Assembly: GCA_944320135.1 (NCBI GenBank)
Contig: CALUGI010000008.1
Coordinates: 32,712 to 96,711 of the forward strand
DNA from: an uncultured Phocaeicola sp.
GTDB taxonomy: Bacteria > Bacteroidota > Bacteroidia > Bacteroidales > Bacteroidaceae
Direction: 5' to 3'
Length of the DNA stretch: 64,000 nucleotides
Positions 26,008-35,619 of the stretch are shown in pieces. The position numbers and the translations under genes were made by a program. Every line of letters begins with the position of its first letter. The stretch's first letter is position 1. Below the pieces are notes generated by a model. That model saw only the letters and a program-made list of their open reading frames with translations. It was not told the DNA's origin and ran no database searches.

Positions 26008-29000
26008 ATGGATATACACAAATACATTAGACAGGCGAGCCAAATGCTGGCGGCAACGGCTTTGGCTCTTGTACTTTGCCCCCCGATGCGGGCAACCGTA
26101 CCGAATGCAGACTCTCCATCTGCTCCATTACAGAAAGAGTCAATCAGAGGAACTGTAAAAGACGCAAAAACCGGAGACCCGCTAATAGGAGTAAGCGTCA
26201 TAGTAAAAGGCAGTTCTATCGGCACCATAACAGACATGAACGGCAACTTTACGCTAAACGTAGAAAAAGGAACCGCGTTGTCTGTTTCTTACGTGGGCTA
26301 TCGAACCAGAGAAGTGACGGCAAATTCTCAAATGACCATTATGCTGTCAGAAAACGCAGAGCAATTGGACGAAGTCGTGGTTGTCGGCTACGGCACACAG
26401 AAAAAAGTTAACCTTTCCGGCTCAGTGGCCTCTGTGAATGTGGGGAAAATAGTCGAAAGCCGCCCGATAACAAACCTTTCGCAGGCCTTGGCCGGCACTG
26501 CTGCCGGCATTCAAGTGACTTCCAGCGCAAACCGTCCGGGAAGCGACGAAGCCACCATTCTTGTTCGCGGACAAGGAACTCTCAATTCTTCCTCACCTTT
26601 AATTATTGTCGATGGAGTTGAATCTTCAATCAACGCCGTCAACCCTCAAGACATTGCTTCTGTTTCTGTTCTGAAAGATGCAGCCTCTTCTGCCATATAT
26701 GGTTCACGAGCAGCAAACGGCGTAATCTTGATTACGACCAAAAAAGGAGAAAGCGGTTCATTCAAAATCGACTATAACGGTTATGTTTCATTTGAATCTG
26801 TCCGCATCCCTGACTCTATGCGACCCGTTTCAAATACGGCGGACTATATGGAACTGATAAACGAAGGGCTGGAGAACTCCGGACAAGCAATCTTGTATCA
26901 ACCGGACAAAATTGAATCTTGGAGGAATGATGCCGGAAAAAATCCATTACTATATCCCAACACAGACTGGATGGACGAGGTGTTCCGCTCAACGGCAGCT
27001 CAGAACCATATATTATCCGCAAGCGGGGGAACAGAGAAAATAAGATTCTACACTTCTATGGGATACATGAAGAATCCCGGAGTAATGGAAAACACGGGAA
27101 CAGAAAAGTTCAACGGACGCTTCAACGTAGAAGCCAATCTGAAGCCGTGGCTTACATTAGGGATGCAACTGAGCGGATTCGTATCTAACAGCGACTTGGG
27201 AGATATAGAATCGGTTTTCAACTATGGCAAAGACACCACGCCTGCAATCTGTTTTCGGGCTCCTGACGGCAGATATGGCTTTACAAGCAACCCGGAGGAA
27301 CCCAGCGTAAACAATCTGTTAAGATATTTGAACAACATTGACGGAAAAAACAGAAAAGAGAATATCAGAGCACGCTTCATGGCAACCGTCAAGCCTATAA
27401 AAGATTTAAGCATCTCTGCATCCTACAGTTATGAAAGCAATCATGAATCGGAAGACAGCAAACCGGTTTTCATCGATCTGTGGGACTTCCGTGCAAACTC
27501 AATCGCAGAATCCGGAGTGAAAAAGAGTTATGTGACCAACAAATACGCTCGAATTGAAAGGAACTTCTGGGACATTACGATTGATTATACCCACCGTTGG
27601 CTTAACGACCGCTTGGGATTAAAAGCGATGGCAGGCGCCAGTGCAGAACAATACTTTACCAAGAATCTTGACGTAACAAAAGACGACATGATTGACATTG
27701 GATTGGGGACAGTGTTCGATGCGGCAATCGGAGCGTCTACAGCATCAGGCACGTCAAATTCATGGGCCATGAATTCGGGATTCGGACGCATAAACTTGGA
27801 CTGGGAGAACAAGTATCTGCTGGAACTTAACTTGCGTGCAGACGGTTCGTCACGTTTCGCCGACGGCAACCGATGGGGATATTTCCCTTCTTTCTCCGCA
27901 GCCTGGAGGATGGATCAAGAGCCTTTCATGAAGAAGCTGGCAGATGCAGGGCTTACTAACCTCAAGATTCGAGGCTCATACGGCTCTTTGGGAAACAATT
28001 CAGTCGGCAACTACGAATCCATTCCGGTATATGCCGAATCCAATTATGTGCTGAACAATGCGGTAGCCCCAGGATTGGCGATAACGGCCCTGGCCAATCA
28101 AGCCCTGACGTGGGAAAGCACTTATGTGACAAACATCGGAGTAGATTTCGGACTGGCAAGAGGCAGATTAAACGGAACGATAGAATACTTCCACAAAAAA
28201 ACGAAAGACATTCTGATTGCTCTCCCTGCTCCTGACGTACACGGAACGGCCACCCTTCCGACACAAAACAGCGCGCAAGTTTCAAACAAGGGAGTTGAAT
28301 TTTCAATCGGATGGAACGACAATATCGGCGATTTCTTTTATTCTGCCAATGCCAACATGACTTATGTGAAAAACAATGTGGACAAATACAAGGGAAAAGA
28401 AATAGACGGACGGGAAATCAACGAAACCACCTTGTTGTGGGAAGGGCATCCTATCAATTGCCATTATTTGCTGGAAATCGACCGCATCGTCCAGACCGAT
28501 GAGGATGTGGCGCTCGTACAAAGTATGATTGACAACGCGCCGACAGACGAAAAGACGGGCCAGAAGAAAGATCCGTTCGCTTCATACGGCACTCCGGAAA
28601 AAGGAGACATTCTATATAAAGACACGAACGGAGACGGTTTGATCAACGATGAAGACCGGACGATTGCAAGCGACGGGAACACTCCGAAATTTTATTGGGG
28701 AATCAACCTGAACCTTTCTTGGAGAGGAATCGATTTTTCAGCCTTAATACAGGGCGTAGAAGGATGCAAGACTTTTTGGAGATACTCCGGATACAACACC
28801 CCGACCGTTACGGCAGGAGACGCTATCAACAAAGAACTTGCAGAAGGACGATGGTATGAAGGACGCACAGACGCCGTCTATCCGAGGCTGCTGGCTTCAT
28901 CCGATTCGCGCAACAACCAGAACAGCACACTGTTTCTATATGACAACAGCTACGTAAAGATTCGCAACATACAGATAGGATACAGCTTGCCGAAGCGAAT

Positions 29001-29154
29001 CATCGCCCCATTGCGGCTGGAACGCTTGCGCATCTATGGAAGTCTGGAGAATTTCTTTACGTTCACCAAATACAAAGGTTTGGACCCTGAAGTCTCCGGA
29101 TTGAATTATCCGACAATGAAACAAGCTGTAATAGGCATAAATCTAACATTCTAA
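26008..29154 (+). CDS. SusC-like TonB-dependent outer-membrane transporter
   Basis: 1048 residues. After the signal region (residues 1 to about 30) comes a carboxypeptidase-D-regulatory-like beta domain (SIRGTVKDAKTGDPLIGVSVIVKG, about 45 to 125), the TonB box region (LDEVVVVGYGTQKK, about 122 to 135), a plug with PGSDEATILVRGQGTLN and DAASSAIYGSRAANGVILITTKKG, and a 22-strand barrel ending VIGINLTF. It imports oligosaccharides with the SusD-like lid protein encoded 4 bases downstream. The residue pattern gives no substrate, but the neighbouring sulfatases, lyase and GH88 point to a sulfated uronic-acid glycan. Confidence 0.96.
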   Translation: MDIHKYIRQASQMLAATALALVLCPPMRATVPNADSPSAPLQKESIRGTVKDAKTGDPLIGVSVIVKGSSIGTITDMNGNFTLNVEKGTALSVSYVGYRTREVTANSQMTIMLSENAEQLDEVVVVGYGTQKKVNLSGSVASVNVGKIVESRPITNLSQALAGTAAGIQVTSSANRPGSDEATILVRGQGTLNSSSPLIIVDGVESSINAVNPQDIASVSVLKDAASSAIYGSRAANGVILITTKKGESGSFKIDYNGYVSFESVRIPDSMRPVSNTADYMELINEGLENSGQAILYQPDKIESWRNDAGKNPLLYPNTDWMDEVFRSTAAQNHILSASGGTEKIRFYTSMGYMKNPGVMENTGTEKFNGRFNVEANLKPWLTLGMQLSGFVSNSDLGDIESVFNYGKDTTPAICFRAPDGRYGFTSNPEEPSVNNLLRYLNNIDGKNRKENIRARFMATVKPIKDLSISASYSYESNHESEDSKPVFIDLWDFRANSIAESGVKKSYVTNKYARIERNFWDITIDYTHRWLNDRLGLKAMAGASAEQYFTKNLDVTKDDMIDIGLGTVFDAAIGASTASGTSNSWAMNSGFGRINLDWENKYLLELNLRADGSSRFADGNRWGYFPSFSAAWRMDQEPFMKKLADAGLTNLKIRGSYGSLGNNSVGNYESIPVYAESNYVLNNAVAPGLAITALANQALTWESTYVTNIGVDFGLARGRLNGTIEYFHKKTKDILIALPAPDVHGTATLPTQNSAQVSNKGVEFSIGWNDNIGDFFYSANANMTYVKNNVDKYKGKEIDGREINETTLLWEGHPINCHYLLEIDRIVQTDEDVALVQSMIDNAPTDEKTGQKKDPFASYGTPEKGDILYKDTNGDGLINDEDRTIASDGNTPKFYWGINLNLSWRGIDFSALIQGVEGCKTFWRYSGYNTPTVTAGDAINKELAEGRWYEGRTDAVYPRLLASSDSRNNQNSTLFLYDNSYVKIRNIQIGYSLPKRIIAPLRLERLRIYGSLENFFTFTKYKGLDPEVSGLNYPTMKQAVIGINLTF

Positions 29155-29158
29155 AGAC

Positions 29159-30889
29159 ATGGCAAGTATGAAAACGAATTATATAATGACGGCAGCAGCC
29201 GCTTGCGCTTTCTTGTTCAGCGGTTGCTATGACTTGGACAGATTTCCTGAAGACAAACTGAGCTCCGGCACTTTCTGGAAGACCCAAGAACATGCAGACC
29301 AAGGAATGATGGGAGTATACTCCGTGCTCCAGAACAACGACGTTACGGGAATGTACTTCTTTCTGGACGATTTGACGGAAATCGGATACGGGCGTTCTGC
29401 AGTCGGATACAGCGACATCGCGCAAGGAACGACTAATGCACGCACAAACACCTATAAAAACCGTTGGAGCAATCTTTATGAGGGGATAACCCGCTCGAAC
29501 ACCGCCCTCCAGAATATTCCCAACGTAGAAATGGAGGACGACTTGAAGAACCGATATATAGGAGAGGCCAAGTTTTTAAGGGCTTTCTTCTATTTCCAGC
29601 TGCTCGACTTGTTTGGCGGAGTGCCGCTGTATGACGAAACGACGGTTGTAGGCGAAGAATTCAGCAACATGCTGAAGGCGAGAAGTTCGGAAGAAGACAC
29701 CCGGAAATTCATCCTCGACGACCTGGAGGACGCAATCGCTTATCTTCCGGAGATATGGGATGAGGCAAATAAAGGAAGGGCCACTCAAGGAGCCGCGTAT
29801 GCGCTGAAAGGAAAAGTGCTGCTGTTCGGCAAGCAATATGCTGAGGCTGAAAAATGCTTTGAAGCCATCTCCGGAACGAACGCCGCAACATACGGCTATG
29901 GCCTGTACCCTGACTATGCAGGGATTTTCCAGCCGGGCGGCGATGAGAGCGAAGAAATTGTTTTTGCCGTTCAGAACATAGGCGGGATGGGACAAGACTA
30001 CGGTATGCCGACAGCTTACTATATGGGAACGCGCTCCACGTATGGAAGCGGCTGGAACACGTCGAGCATGGCTGCCGATTTCATCACCGAATATGAATAC
30101 CGGTCTGACGGAAAAAGGTTTGACTGGGACGAGCTTTATCCGGGATTCAGCACAGACAACGACGTGAAATCGGAAGTGTTCTCGTCGAAGCTGACAAGCG
30201 ACAACAAATCGGTGGAGTCTTGGACACCGCACAAAGACGACTTGGTCAATCTTTGGACGCAATTAGACCCCCGACTGCAAGCCTCCGTAATCCTTCCCTA
30301 CACTTCATACAAAGGATGGACTAAAGATGCTCCAAAGGATTGCATATACGTGGTTGCAGACGGCACCAAGGCCGTAAACGGATTCATTGAAATAGCCGGA
30401 GCCACCACTATAACTTATTTTTGGCGCAAATTCGTGCCGGAATACGACATGAACGGCGCAATAAACAGCCGGGACGACACTCCGATCAACTTCCCTCTGA
30501 TCCGATATGCAGACGTGCTGCTGATGCTGGCCGAATGTTACAACGAAACAGGGAACGGCAACCCGATAGAGCTGATAAACCAAGTCAGAGGACGTGTCGG
30601 AATGCCGGCCTTGAATTCATCGCAATATTTGAACGCTGCCACGAAAGACGAGATATTCAGCCGCATCGAACATGAAAGGGCCGTTGAATTTGCAGGAGAA
30701 GGCTTGCGCTTCAGCGACCTGAGAAGATGGGGACTGTATGAATCGAAGATAGACGGCATGGCCAAACGTTCGTTGCTCGGAACTACTTTCTACAAACATT
30801 CCGTCGAAACCCGCGACAGCCTTTGGCCGATACCGGGAGACGAAATAGACAAGAATCCTTCATTGGAGCAAAATTTCGGCTGGAACTGA
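29159..30889 (+). CDS. SusD-like surface glycan-binding lipoprotein
   Basis: 576 residues; lipoprotein signal ending FLFSGC, so surface-anchored. Typical SusD features: early YDLDRFPEDKLSSGTFWKT, TPR-like helices (FLRAFFYFQLLDLFGGVPLYDE), the RYADVLLMLAECYNE motif, VRGRVGMP and C-terminal ERAVEFAGEGLRFSDLRRWG ending IDKNPSLEQNFGWN. Forms the lid on the SusC-like channel. ATG 29168 (MKTNY) is a possible later start. Confidence 0.95.
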   Translation: MASMKTNYIMTAAAACAFLFSGCYDLDRFPEDKLSSGTFWKTQEHADQGMMGVYSVLQNNDVTGMYFFLDDLTEIGYGRSAVGYSDIAQGTTNARTNTYKNRWSNLYEGITRSNTALQNIPNVEMEDDLKNRYIGEAKFLRAFFYFQLLDLFGGVPLYDETTVVGEEFSNMLKARSSEEDTRKFILDDLEDAIAYLPEIWDEANKGRATQGAAYALKGKVLLFGKQYAEAEKCFEAISGTNAATYGYGLYPDYAGIFQPGGDESEEIVFAVQNIGGMGQDYGMPTAYYMGTRSTYGSGWNTSSMAADFITEYEYRSDGKRFDWDELYPGFSTDNDVKSEVFSSKLTSDNKSVESWTPHKDDLVNLWTQLDPRLQASVILPYTSYKGWTKDAPKDCIYVVADGTKAVNGFIEIAGATTITYFWRKFVPEYDMNGAINSRDDTPINFPLIRYADVLLMLAECYNETGNGNPIELINQVRGRVGMPALNSSQYLNAATKDEIFSRIEHERAVEFAGEGLRFSDLRRWGLYESKIDGMAKRSLLGTTFYKHSVETRDSLWPIPGDEIDKNPSLEQNFGWN

Positions 30890-30932
30890 CAACTGCCTGA
30901 AGTCAGCAAAACCAACCCGCCGACATTTGATG

Positions 30933-30998
30933 AAAACGTCCGCACAATCCGATCAAAACGTGCGGACGTTTTCACCAAAATGCCCGCACGTTCTTTTT
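30933..30998 (+). terminator. terminator of susCD built from 22-bp array E
   Basis: Three 22-base units begin AAAAC, AAAAC and AAAAT at 30933, 30955 and 30977. AAAACGTCCGCAC 30933-30945 pairs perfectly with GTGCGGACGTTTT 30960-30972 (13 bp, 14-base loop), giving a stem with T-run. An alternative stem, GTGCGG 30960-30965 with CCGCAC 30984-30989, is followed by GTTCTTTTT. So the array can act as a terminator in two mutually exclusive folds, 45 bases past the susD-like stop. Confidence 0.7.
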
Positions 30999-31047
30999 AA
31001 CGAGAAGCTACATTTTTCTGAACAACCCCAATAAATGCAGACCATAT

Positions 31048-34023
31048 ATGAGAAGATACCGATGGAACAGCTTTTTCCTTTGGACATTAGCGACGGTTAT
31101 TTGTTTCGCAAAAGCTCAAGCAAACAATTGCTGGACAGACAAAGCAACAGAAAATGCCAAGCGGCAAGTCTGCCTGATGCTTGAAGCGCTTGAAGATTCG
31201 GGTCAGGAAGGAAATCCCGTGACGCTGAAACGCAACGGCGAAGTGTTTTATTGCAATTGTCAGGACTGGCGGAGCGGTTTCTTTCCCGGAACATTGTGGC
31301 AGCTGTATGAGTTGACCGAAGACTCCGCGCTTCTGCTTCCGGCAAAAAAGCACACAGAAAAATTAGAAGAAGCGAAACGCCTGACCCGCCACCACGACAT
31401 AGGGTTTATCATCGGATGCAGTTTCGGGAACGGATTCCGGCTGGCCCGCAAAAAAGAATATGCCGATGTCATTGTCGAAGCTGCCCGTACATTGGCCGCG
31501 CGCTTCCGGGAGAAGACTCGAACAATCCAAAGCTGGAACGTGAACTGCAACAACTGGCAGTCTAAACGCGGCTGGAAATATCCTGTCATCATCGACAACC
31601 TGATGAATCTGGAACTGCTGTTCAATGCAACGAAACTATCAGGCGACTCGTCTTTCTACAAAATAGCGGTCGCCCATGCAGACCGCACTCTGCAAGAACA
31701 TTTCCGCAACGACGGAAGTTGCTATCACGTAGTTGACTACAACCCTGAAAACGGCCATGTCCGCAGCCGGCAAACCGCGCAAGGCTATAGAGACGAATCC
31801 GCATGGTCTCGCGGACAGGCATGGGCCATTTACGGCTACAGCATGTGTTACCGTGAAACCGGCGACAAAAAATATCTGCGGCAGGCCCTGAAAACGTTCG
31901 GCTTCATGAAGGGACACAGAAACATGCCTTCCGATTTCATCCCGTATTGGGATATGGACGCCCCCGACATTCCGGACGAACCAAGAGACGCTTCATCGGC
32001 TGCCGTCATCGCATCCGCACTCTATGAAATGAGTTCCTACAATATCCCCGAATCCGCTTCCTGCCGGGAATATGCCGACTGCATTATGAAATCATTGTCA
32101 TCCGAGCGTTATACGGCCCCCGTCGGACAAAACGGCCGCTTTATCTTGATGCACGGCACGGGCAGCGTTCCGCACAACAATGCCGTCAACGCTCCGCTGA
32201 TTTATGCCGACTATTATTATGTCGAAGCATTGAAACGCAGGAAAGAGATTGACAAAGGAAAATCTGCGGGAACGCTGCGGGAGCATCCCCGGCTCCTGTT
32301 CACAAGCGACGAAGAAAGAAGAGTCAGCCAACTGGCAAAAAACAATCCTTTGGCAAAAGACCTCTCCGATTTTTTAAAAGAACAGGCGGACTCTCTGGTC
32401 GGAGTTCCTCAAATTCCCTACAAGAAGGACAGATACGGAAACATTCTGCACACATCCCGCTCATACTTGTTCCGCCTGGGAACGTTGGCGTTAGCCTACC
32501 GCTTGAACAAAGAAAAAAAGTATCTGGATGCAGCCAACAATGCCCTGCTATGGGTATGCGGCTACCCAGACTGGTGTCCGGACCATTTCCTTGACACGGC
32601 CGAAATGAGCACGTGCGTCGCCATCGCCTATGACTGGCTGTACAATGCCTTGCCCGATTCAACGAAACAGATAGCCAGAGAATGCCTTTACAAGCGTTCC
32701 ATCTCTGCCGCACTGCATGAATACTCAAACGGCGACAACAGGAGCTGGGCAAAACGTGAAAACAACTGGAATGTGGTTTGCAACACAGGCATGACGCTGG
32801 CTGCATTGGCCGTAGCGGAACATTATCCCAAAGAAGCGGAAAAAATACTGCTCAACGCCGCCCGATATATGCCTGACTGCTTGCAACATTTCGCGCCGGA
32901 CGGAGTATGCTACGAAGGCCCTGCATATTGGGGATACACCGTCAGCTTCCTGTCTCTCTACCTGAAAGCCGTTACAGACAACGGAGGCGACAAGACCGGA
33001 ATTTCCTCCTTGCCCGGAATTCCGGAAACCGCATTGTTTTACAAGCGCACGCTCAGTCCGAGCGGCAAACGTTTCAACTTCGGCGATGCAAATGAAGAAG
33101 AAACGTTGAACACGCCTGCATTTTTCTTCTACAGCCGATATTACAAGCAGCCCGAAATAGCAGAGTGGTATCAGAACATAATTGCAGACATTCTGAAGAA
33201 CAAGAAAGACGTATTCCGTACCTTTTTCCTTGCTTTGCCTTGGTTCGATTCAAGCAAAATGGAAATCCCGCCCTGTACGCCTAAACTTCAGATATTCCAT
33301 AACGCAATAAACGACATTGCCGTTTTCAACGGATGCAAGAAGCAAAAAGGACATATCTTCCTCATCGCTAAAGGCGGACAGCCGAACAACGCGCATCAAC
33401 AAATGGACGGAGGAACCTTCCTGCTGGAAAGCGACAGCACATGCTGGACGGCGGAGCTTGGCGCAGACGATTATGCCTTGCCCGGATTTTGGGACAAAAG
33501 ACAAGGAGGAAGACGCTGGAGCTACTTCCGCAACACGAACATCGCCCACAATACCATATCGATAGACAAAACCCTGCAAAATGCTGACGGACGAGCTTTC
33601 ATCCGTGAATACAATGCAAAATCATCCCAGCCTTATGCAATAATAGACATGACGACTTTATACGAAACGAAAGCAAATTCCGCATTGCGCAAGTTCACGT
33701 TATTGGACGATTACACCGTAGAAATGGAAGACAGCGTAGTGCTGAAAAAAGAAGAATCCGTTCTGACATGGACGATGCTGACCCAGGCTGACATCGAAAT
33801 AGTGTCAACCGACAAACTTATTCTGAAAATGAATGGAGCCGAATTGTTTGTAAAAGCAATCTCCCCGAACAATGCAACATTGGAGATAAGTGCGGCAAAA
33901 AACGTCGATTGCAGAGAAAAACCGATACTCGGAACGTCTCTAATCAAGCTAAACTGCAAATTCAAACGCGGAAAAGGAAAAATTGCAGTCAGAATGGGAA
34001 GCAAAGATTCTCCCGACATATAG
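31048..34023 (+). CDS. secreted fusion: GH88 unsaturated uronyl hydrolase plus heparinase-II/III-like polysaccharide lyase
   Basis: 991 residues with a signal peptide (FFLWTLATVICFAKAQA). Residues about 30 to 410 form an (alpha/alpha)6 GH88 domain: catalytic aspartates Asp117 in HHDIGF and Asp183 in IIDNLMNLELL correspond to the two aspartates of unsaturated glucuronyl hydrolases, and SWSRGQAW-like ESAWSRGQAWAIYGY is conserved. Residues about 425 to 990 resemble the heparinase II/III-type lyases: an alpha-toroid (KRENNWNVVCNTGMTLAALA, with GVCYEGPAYWGYTVSF) followed by a beta-sandwich (NNAHQQMDGGTFLLESDSTCWTAELG, NIAHNTISIDK). The lyase would cut a uronic-acid polysaccharide by elimination and the GH88 part would remove the resulting unsaturated uronate. 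I cannot assign a PL family number. Confidence 0.85.
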   Translation: MRRYRWNSFFLWTLATVICFAKAQANNCWTDKATENAKRQVCLMLEALEDSGQEGNPVTLKRNGEVFYCNCQDWRSGFFPGTLWQLYELTEDSALLLPAKKHTEKLEEAKRLTRHHDIGFIIGCSFGNGFRLARKKEYADVIVEAARTLAARFREKTRTIQSWNVNCNNWQSKRGWKYPVIIDNLMNLELLFNATKLSGDSSFYKIAVAHADRTLQEHFRNDGSCYHVVDYNPENGHVRSRQTAQGYRDESAWSRGQAWAIYGYSMCYRETGDKKYLRQALKTFGFMKGHRNMPSDFIPYWDMDAPDIPDEPRDASSAAVIASALYEMSSYNIPESASCREYADCIMKSLSSERYTAPVGQNGRFILMHGTGSVPHNNAVNAPLIYADYYYVEALKRRKEIDKGKSAGTLREHPRLLFTSDEERRVSQLAKNNPLAKDLSDFLKEQADSLVGVPQIPYKKDRYGNILHTSRSYLFRLGTLALAYRLNKEKKYLDAANNALLWVCGYPDWCPDHFLDTAEMSTCVAIAYDWLYNALPDSTKQIARECLYKRSISAALHEYSNGDNRSWAKRENNWNVVCNTGMTLAALAVAEHYPKEAEKILLNAARYMPDCLQHFAPDGVCYEGPAYWGYTVSFLSLYLKAVTDNGGDKTGISSLPGIPETALFYKRTLSPSGKRFNFGDANEEETLNTPAFFFYSRYYKQPEIAEWYQNIIADILKNKKDVFRTFFLALPWFDSSKMEIPPCTPKLQIFHNAINDIAVFNGCKKQKGHIFLIAKGGQPNNAHQQMDGGTFLLESDSTCWTAELGADDYALPGFWDKRQGGRRWSYFRNTNIAHNTISIDKTLQNADGRAFIREYNAKSSQPYAIIDMTTLYETKANSALRKFTLLDDYTVEMEDSVVLKKEESVLTWTMLTQADIEIVSTDKLILKMNGAELFVKAISPNNATLEISAAKNVDCREKPILGTSLIKLNCKFKRGKGKIAVRMGSKDSPDI

Positions 34024-34043
34024 GATATGTCCCCAAAATATAG

Positions 34044-34051
34044 TATATTTG
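34044..34051 (+). promoter_or_regulatory. -7 box of the second sulfatase
   Basis: TATATTTG, 36 bases before the ATG at 34087, so this sulfatase and the methyltransferase can be transcribed apart from the lyase gene. Confidence 0.58.
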
Positions 34052-34086
34052 TAGAGTTTGATCAGATTGAAAACCTTCACACGATT

Positions 34087-35619
34087 ATGAAAAGAAATAC
34101 ATGTCTGCTCCTTTCATTGTGCGCGGGGCAGTTTGCCTTTGCACAAGACCGTCCGAATATCGTCGTATTTCTGGTAGACGACATGGGGCTGATGGATACC
34201 TATCTTCCGTTTCTGACAGATGAAAACGGAAACGCCGAACGCTATCCGCTGAACGACTGGTACCGGACTCCCAACATGGAACGGATGGCGAGGCAAGGCA
34301 TCCGCTTCTCCACGTTCTACGCACAAAGCGTCAGCTCGCCTTCACGCGCTTCCATCATGACAGGACAAAACGCGGCACGCCACCGCACAACCAACTGGAT
34401 AAACTCGGAAGACAACAACCGCACGCCTTTCGGTCCTCCTGAATGGAATTGGAAAGGACTTTCAAGCCAGACTCCTACACTGCCCAAGATGCTGCAGCAA
34501 GCAGGCTACCGGACAATCCAAATAGGAAAGGCCCACTTCGGCCCGATGGGAAGCGAAGGGGAAAATCCGGAAAACGTAGGATTCGACATCAGCATAGCCG
34601 GGTCTTCCATCGGCCAGCCTGGAAGCTACTATGGCGAAGCCGGATACGGGAATATCAGCGGAAACAAGGCACGGGCCGTACCTGATTTGGAAAAATATCA
34701 CGGAACCAACACCTTCTTAAGCGATGCGCTGACTTTCGAAGCGAACGAGCAGATAGACAAGGCAGTAAAAGAACGGAAGCCGTTCTTCCTCTATTTGGGA
34801 CATTATGCCGTGCATCATCCTTTCGAGACAGACCGAAGGTTCATCGGGAACTATACGGATTCAAACAAGCCGGATGAAGCAAAGGCATTCGCTACATTAA
34901 TCGAAGGAATGGACAAATCCTTAGGAGACCTGATGGATCATCTGGAAAAGATTGGAGTAGCGGAGAATACGCTGATATTCTTTCTTGGAGACAACGGTTC
35001 AGACGCTCCTTTGGGAGATGAAAAAGGATACACGTCTTCGGCTCCGTTAAGAGGGAAGAAGGGAAGCGAATACGAAGGAGGTATGCGCGTTCCGTTCATC
35101 GCTTGCTGGGCGAAACCTGACGGAAGGAACCGTTTCCAAAAGAAACTCCCGATACAAGCCGGAGGCATACAAACACAAATGGGAACCATAATGGACATAT
35201 ACCCCACACTGCTTTCGGTAGCTGGAGCCAAGACTCCTGCCAACCATCCCATTGACGGAGCGGATCTGTCCGTCCAGCTAAAAGGAGAAAAGAACGAGAA
35301 CCGCCCGGAAAAATTCCTGATGCACTTTCCCCACGAGCACCGGGGCAGCTATTTCACGTCCTACCGTGACGGGGACTGGAAACTGATTTACTATTACAAT
35401 CCCCTGATGCCGGACAGACCGGTTTGCGAGCTTTACAATTTAAAGAAGGACCCGTTCGAAGTACATAATCTTGCCACGACCGATGCGGAACGCCTGGTGA
35501 AGATGGTAAATGCAATGGCGGACGAGCTGGAAGCCGAAAATGCTTTGTATCCCGTGGACGCGGAAGGGAACTCCTTGAGACCTGAAAGAATGCAGTTGCA
35601 ACAACCCAAGAAACAATGA
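34087..35619 (+). CDS. secreted sulfatase, serine type (family S1)
   Basis: 510 residues from ATG 34087, which yields a signal peptide (MKRNTCLLLSLCAGQFAFAQ); the in-frame ATG at 34027 precedes the promoter box and is rejected. Active-site motif S-S-P-S-R-A-S-I-M-T-G with Ser83 as the formylglycine precursor; metal ligands in VFLVDDMG (Asp31, Asp32) and FFLGDNGSDAP. It differs clearly in sequence from the sulfatase at 24247, so the two probably attack different sulfate positions. It overlaps the methyltransferase gene by four bases. Confidence 0.92.
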   Translation: MKRNTCLLLSLCAGQFAFAQDRPNIVVFLVDDMGLMDTYLPFLTDENGNAERYPLNDWYRTPNMERMARQGIRFSTFYAQSVSSPSRASIMTGQNAARHRTTNWINSEDNNRTPFGPPEWNWKGLSSQTPTLPKMLQQAGYRTIQIGKAHFGPMGSEGENPENVGFDISIAGSSIGQPGSYYGEAGYGNISGNKARAVPDLEKYHGTNTFLSDALTFEANEQIDKAVKERKPFFLYLGHYAVHHPFETDRRFIGNYTDSNKPDEAKAFATLIEGMDKSLGDLMDHLEKIGVAENTLIFFLGDNGSDAPLGDEKGYTSSAPLRGKKGSEYEGGMRVPFIACWAKPDGRNRFQKKLPIQAGGIQTQMGTIMDIYPTLLSVAGAKTPANHPIDGADLSVQLKGEKNENRPEKFLMHFPHEHRGSYFTSYRDGDWKLIYYYNPLMPDRPVCELYNLKKDPFEVHNLATTDAERLVKMVNAMADELEAENALYPVDAEGNSLRPERMQLQQPKKQ

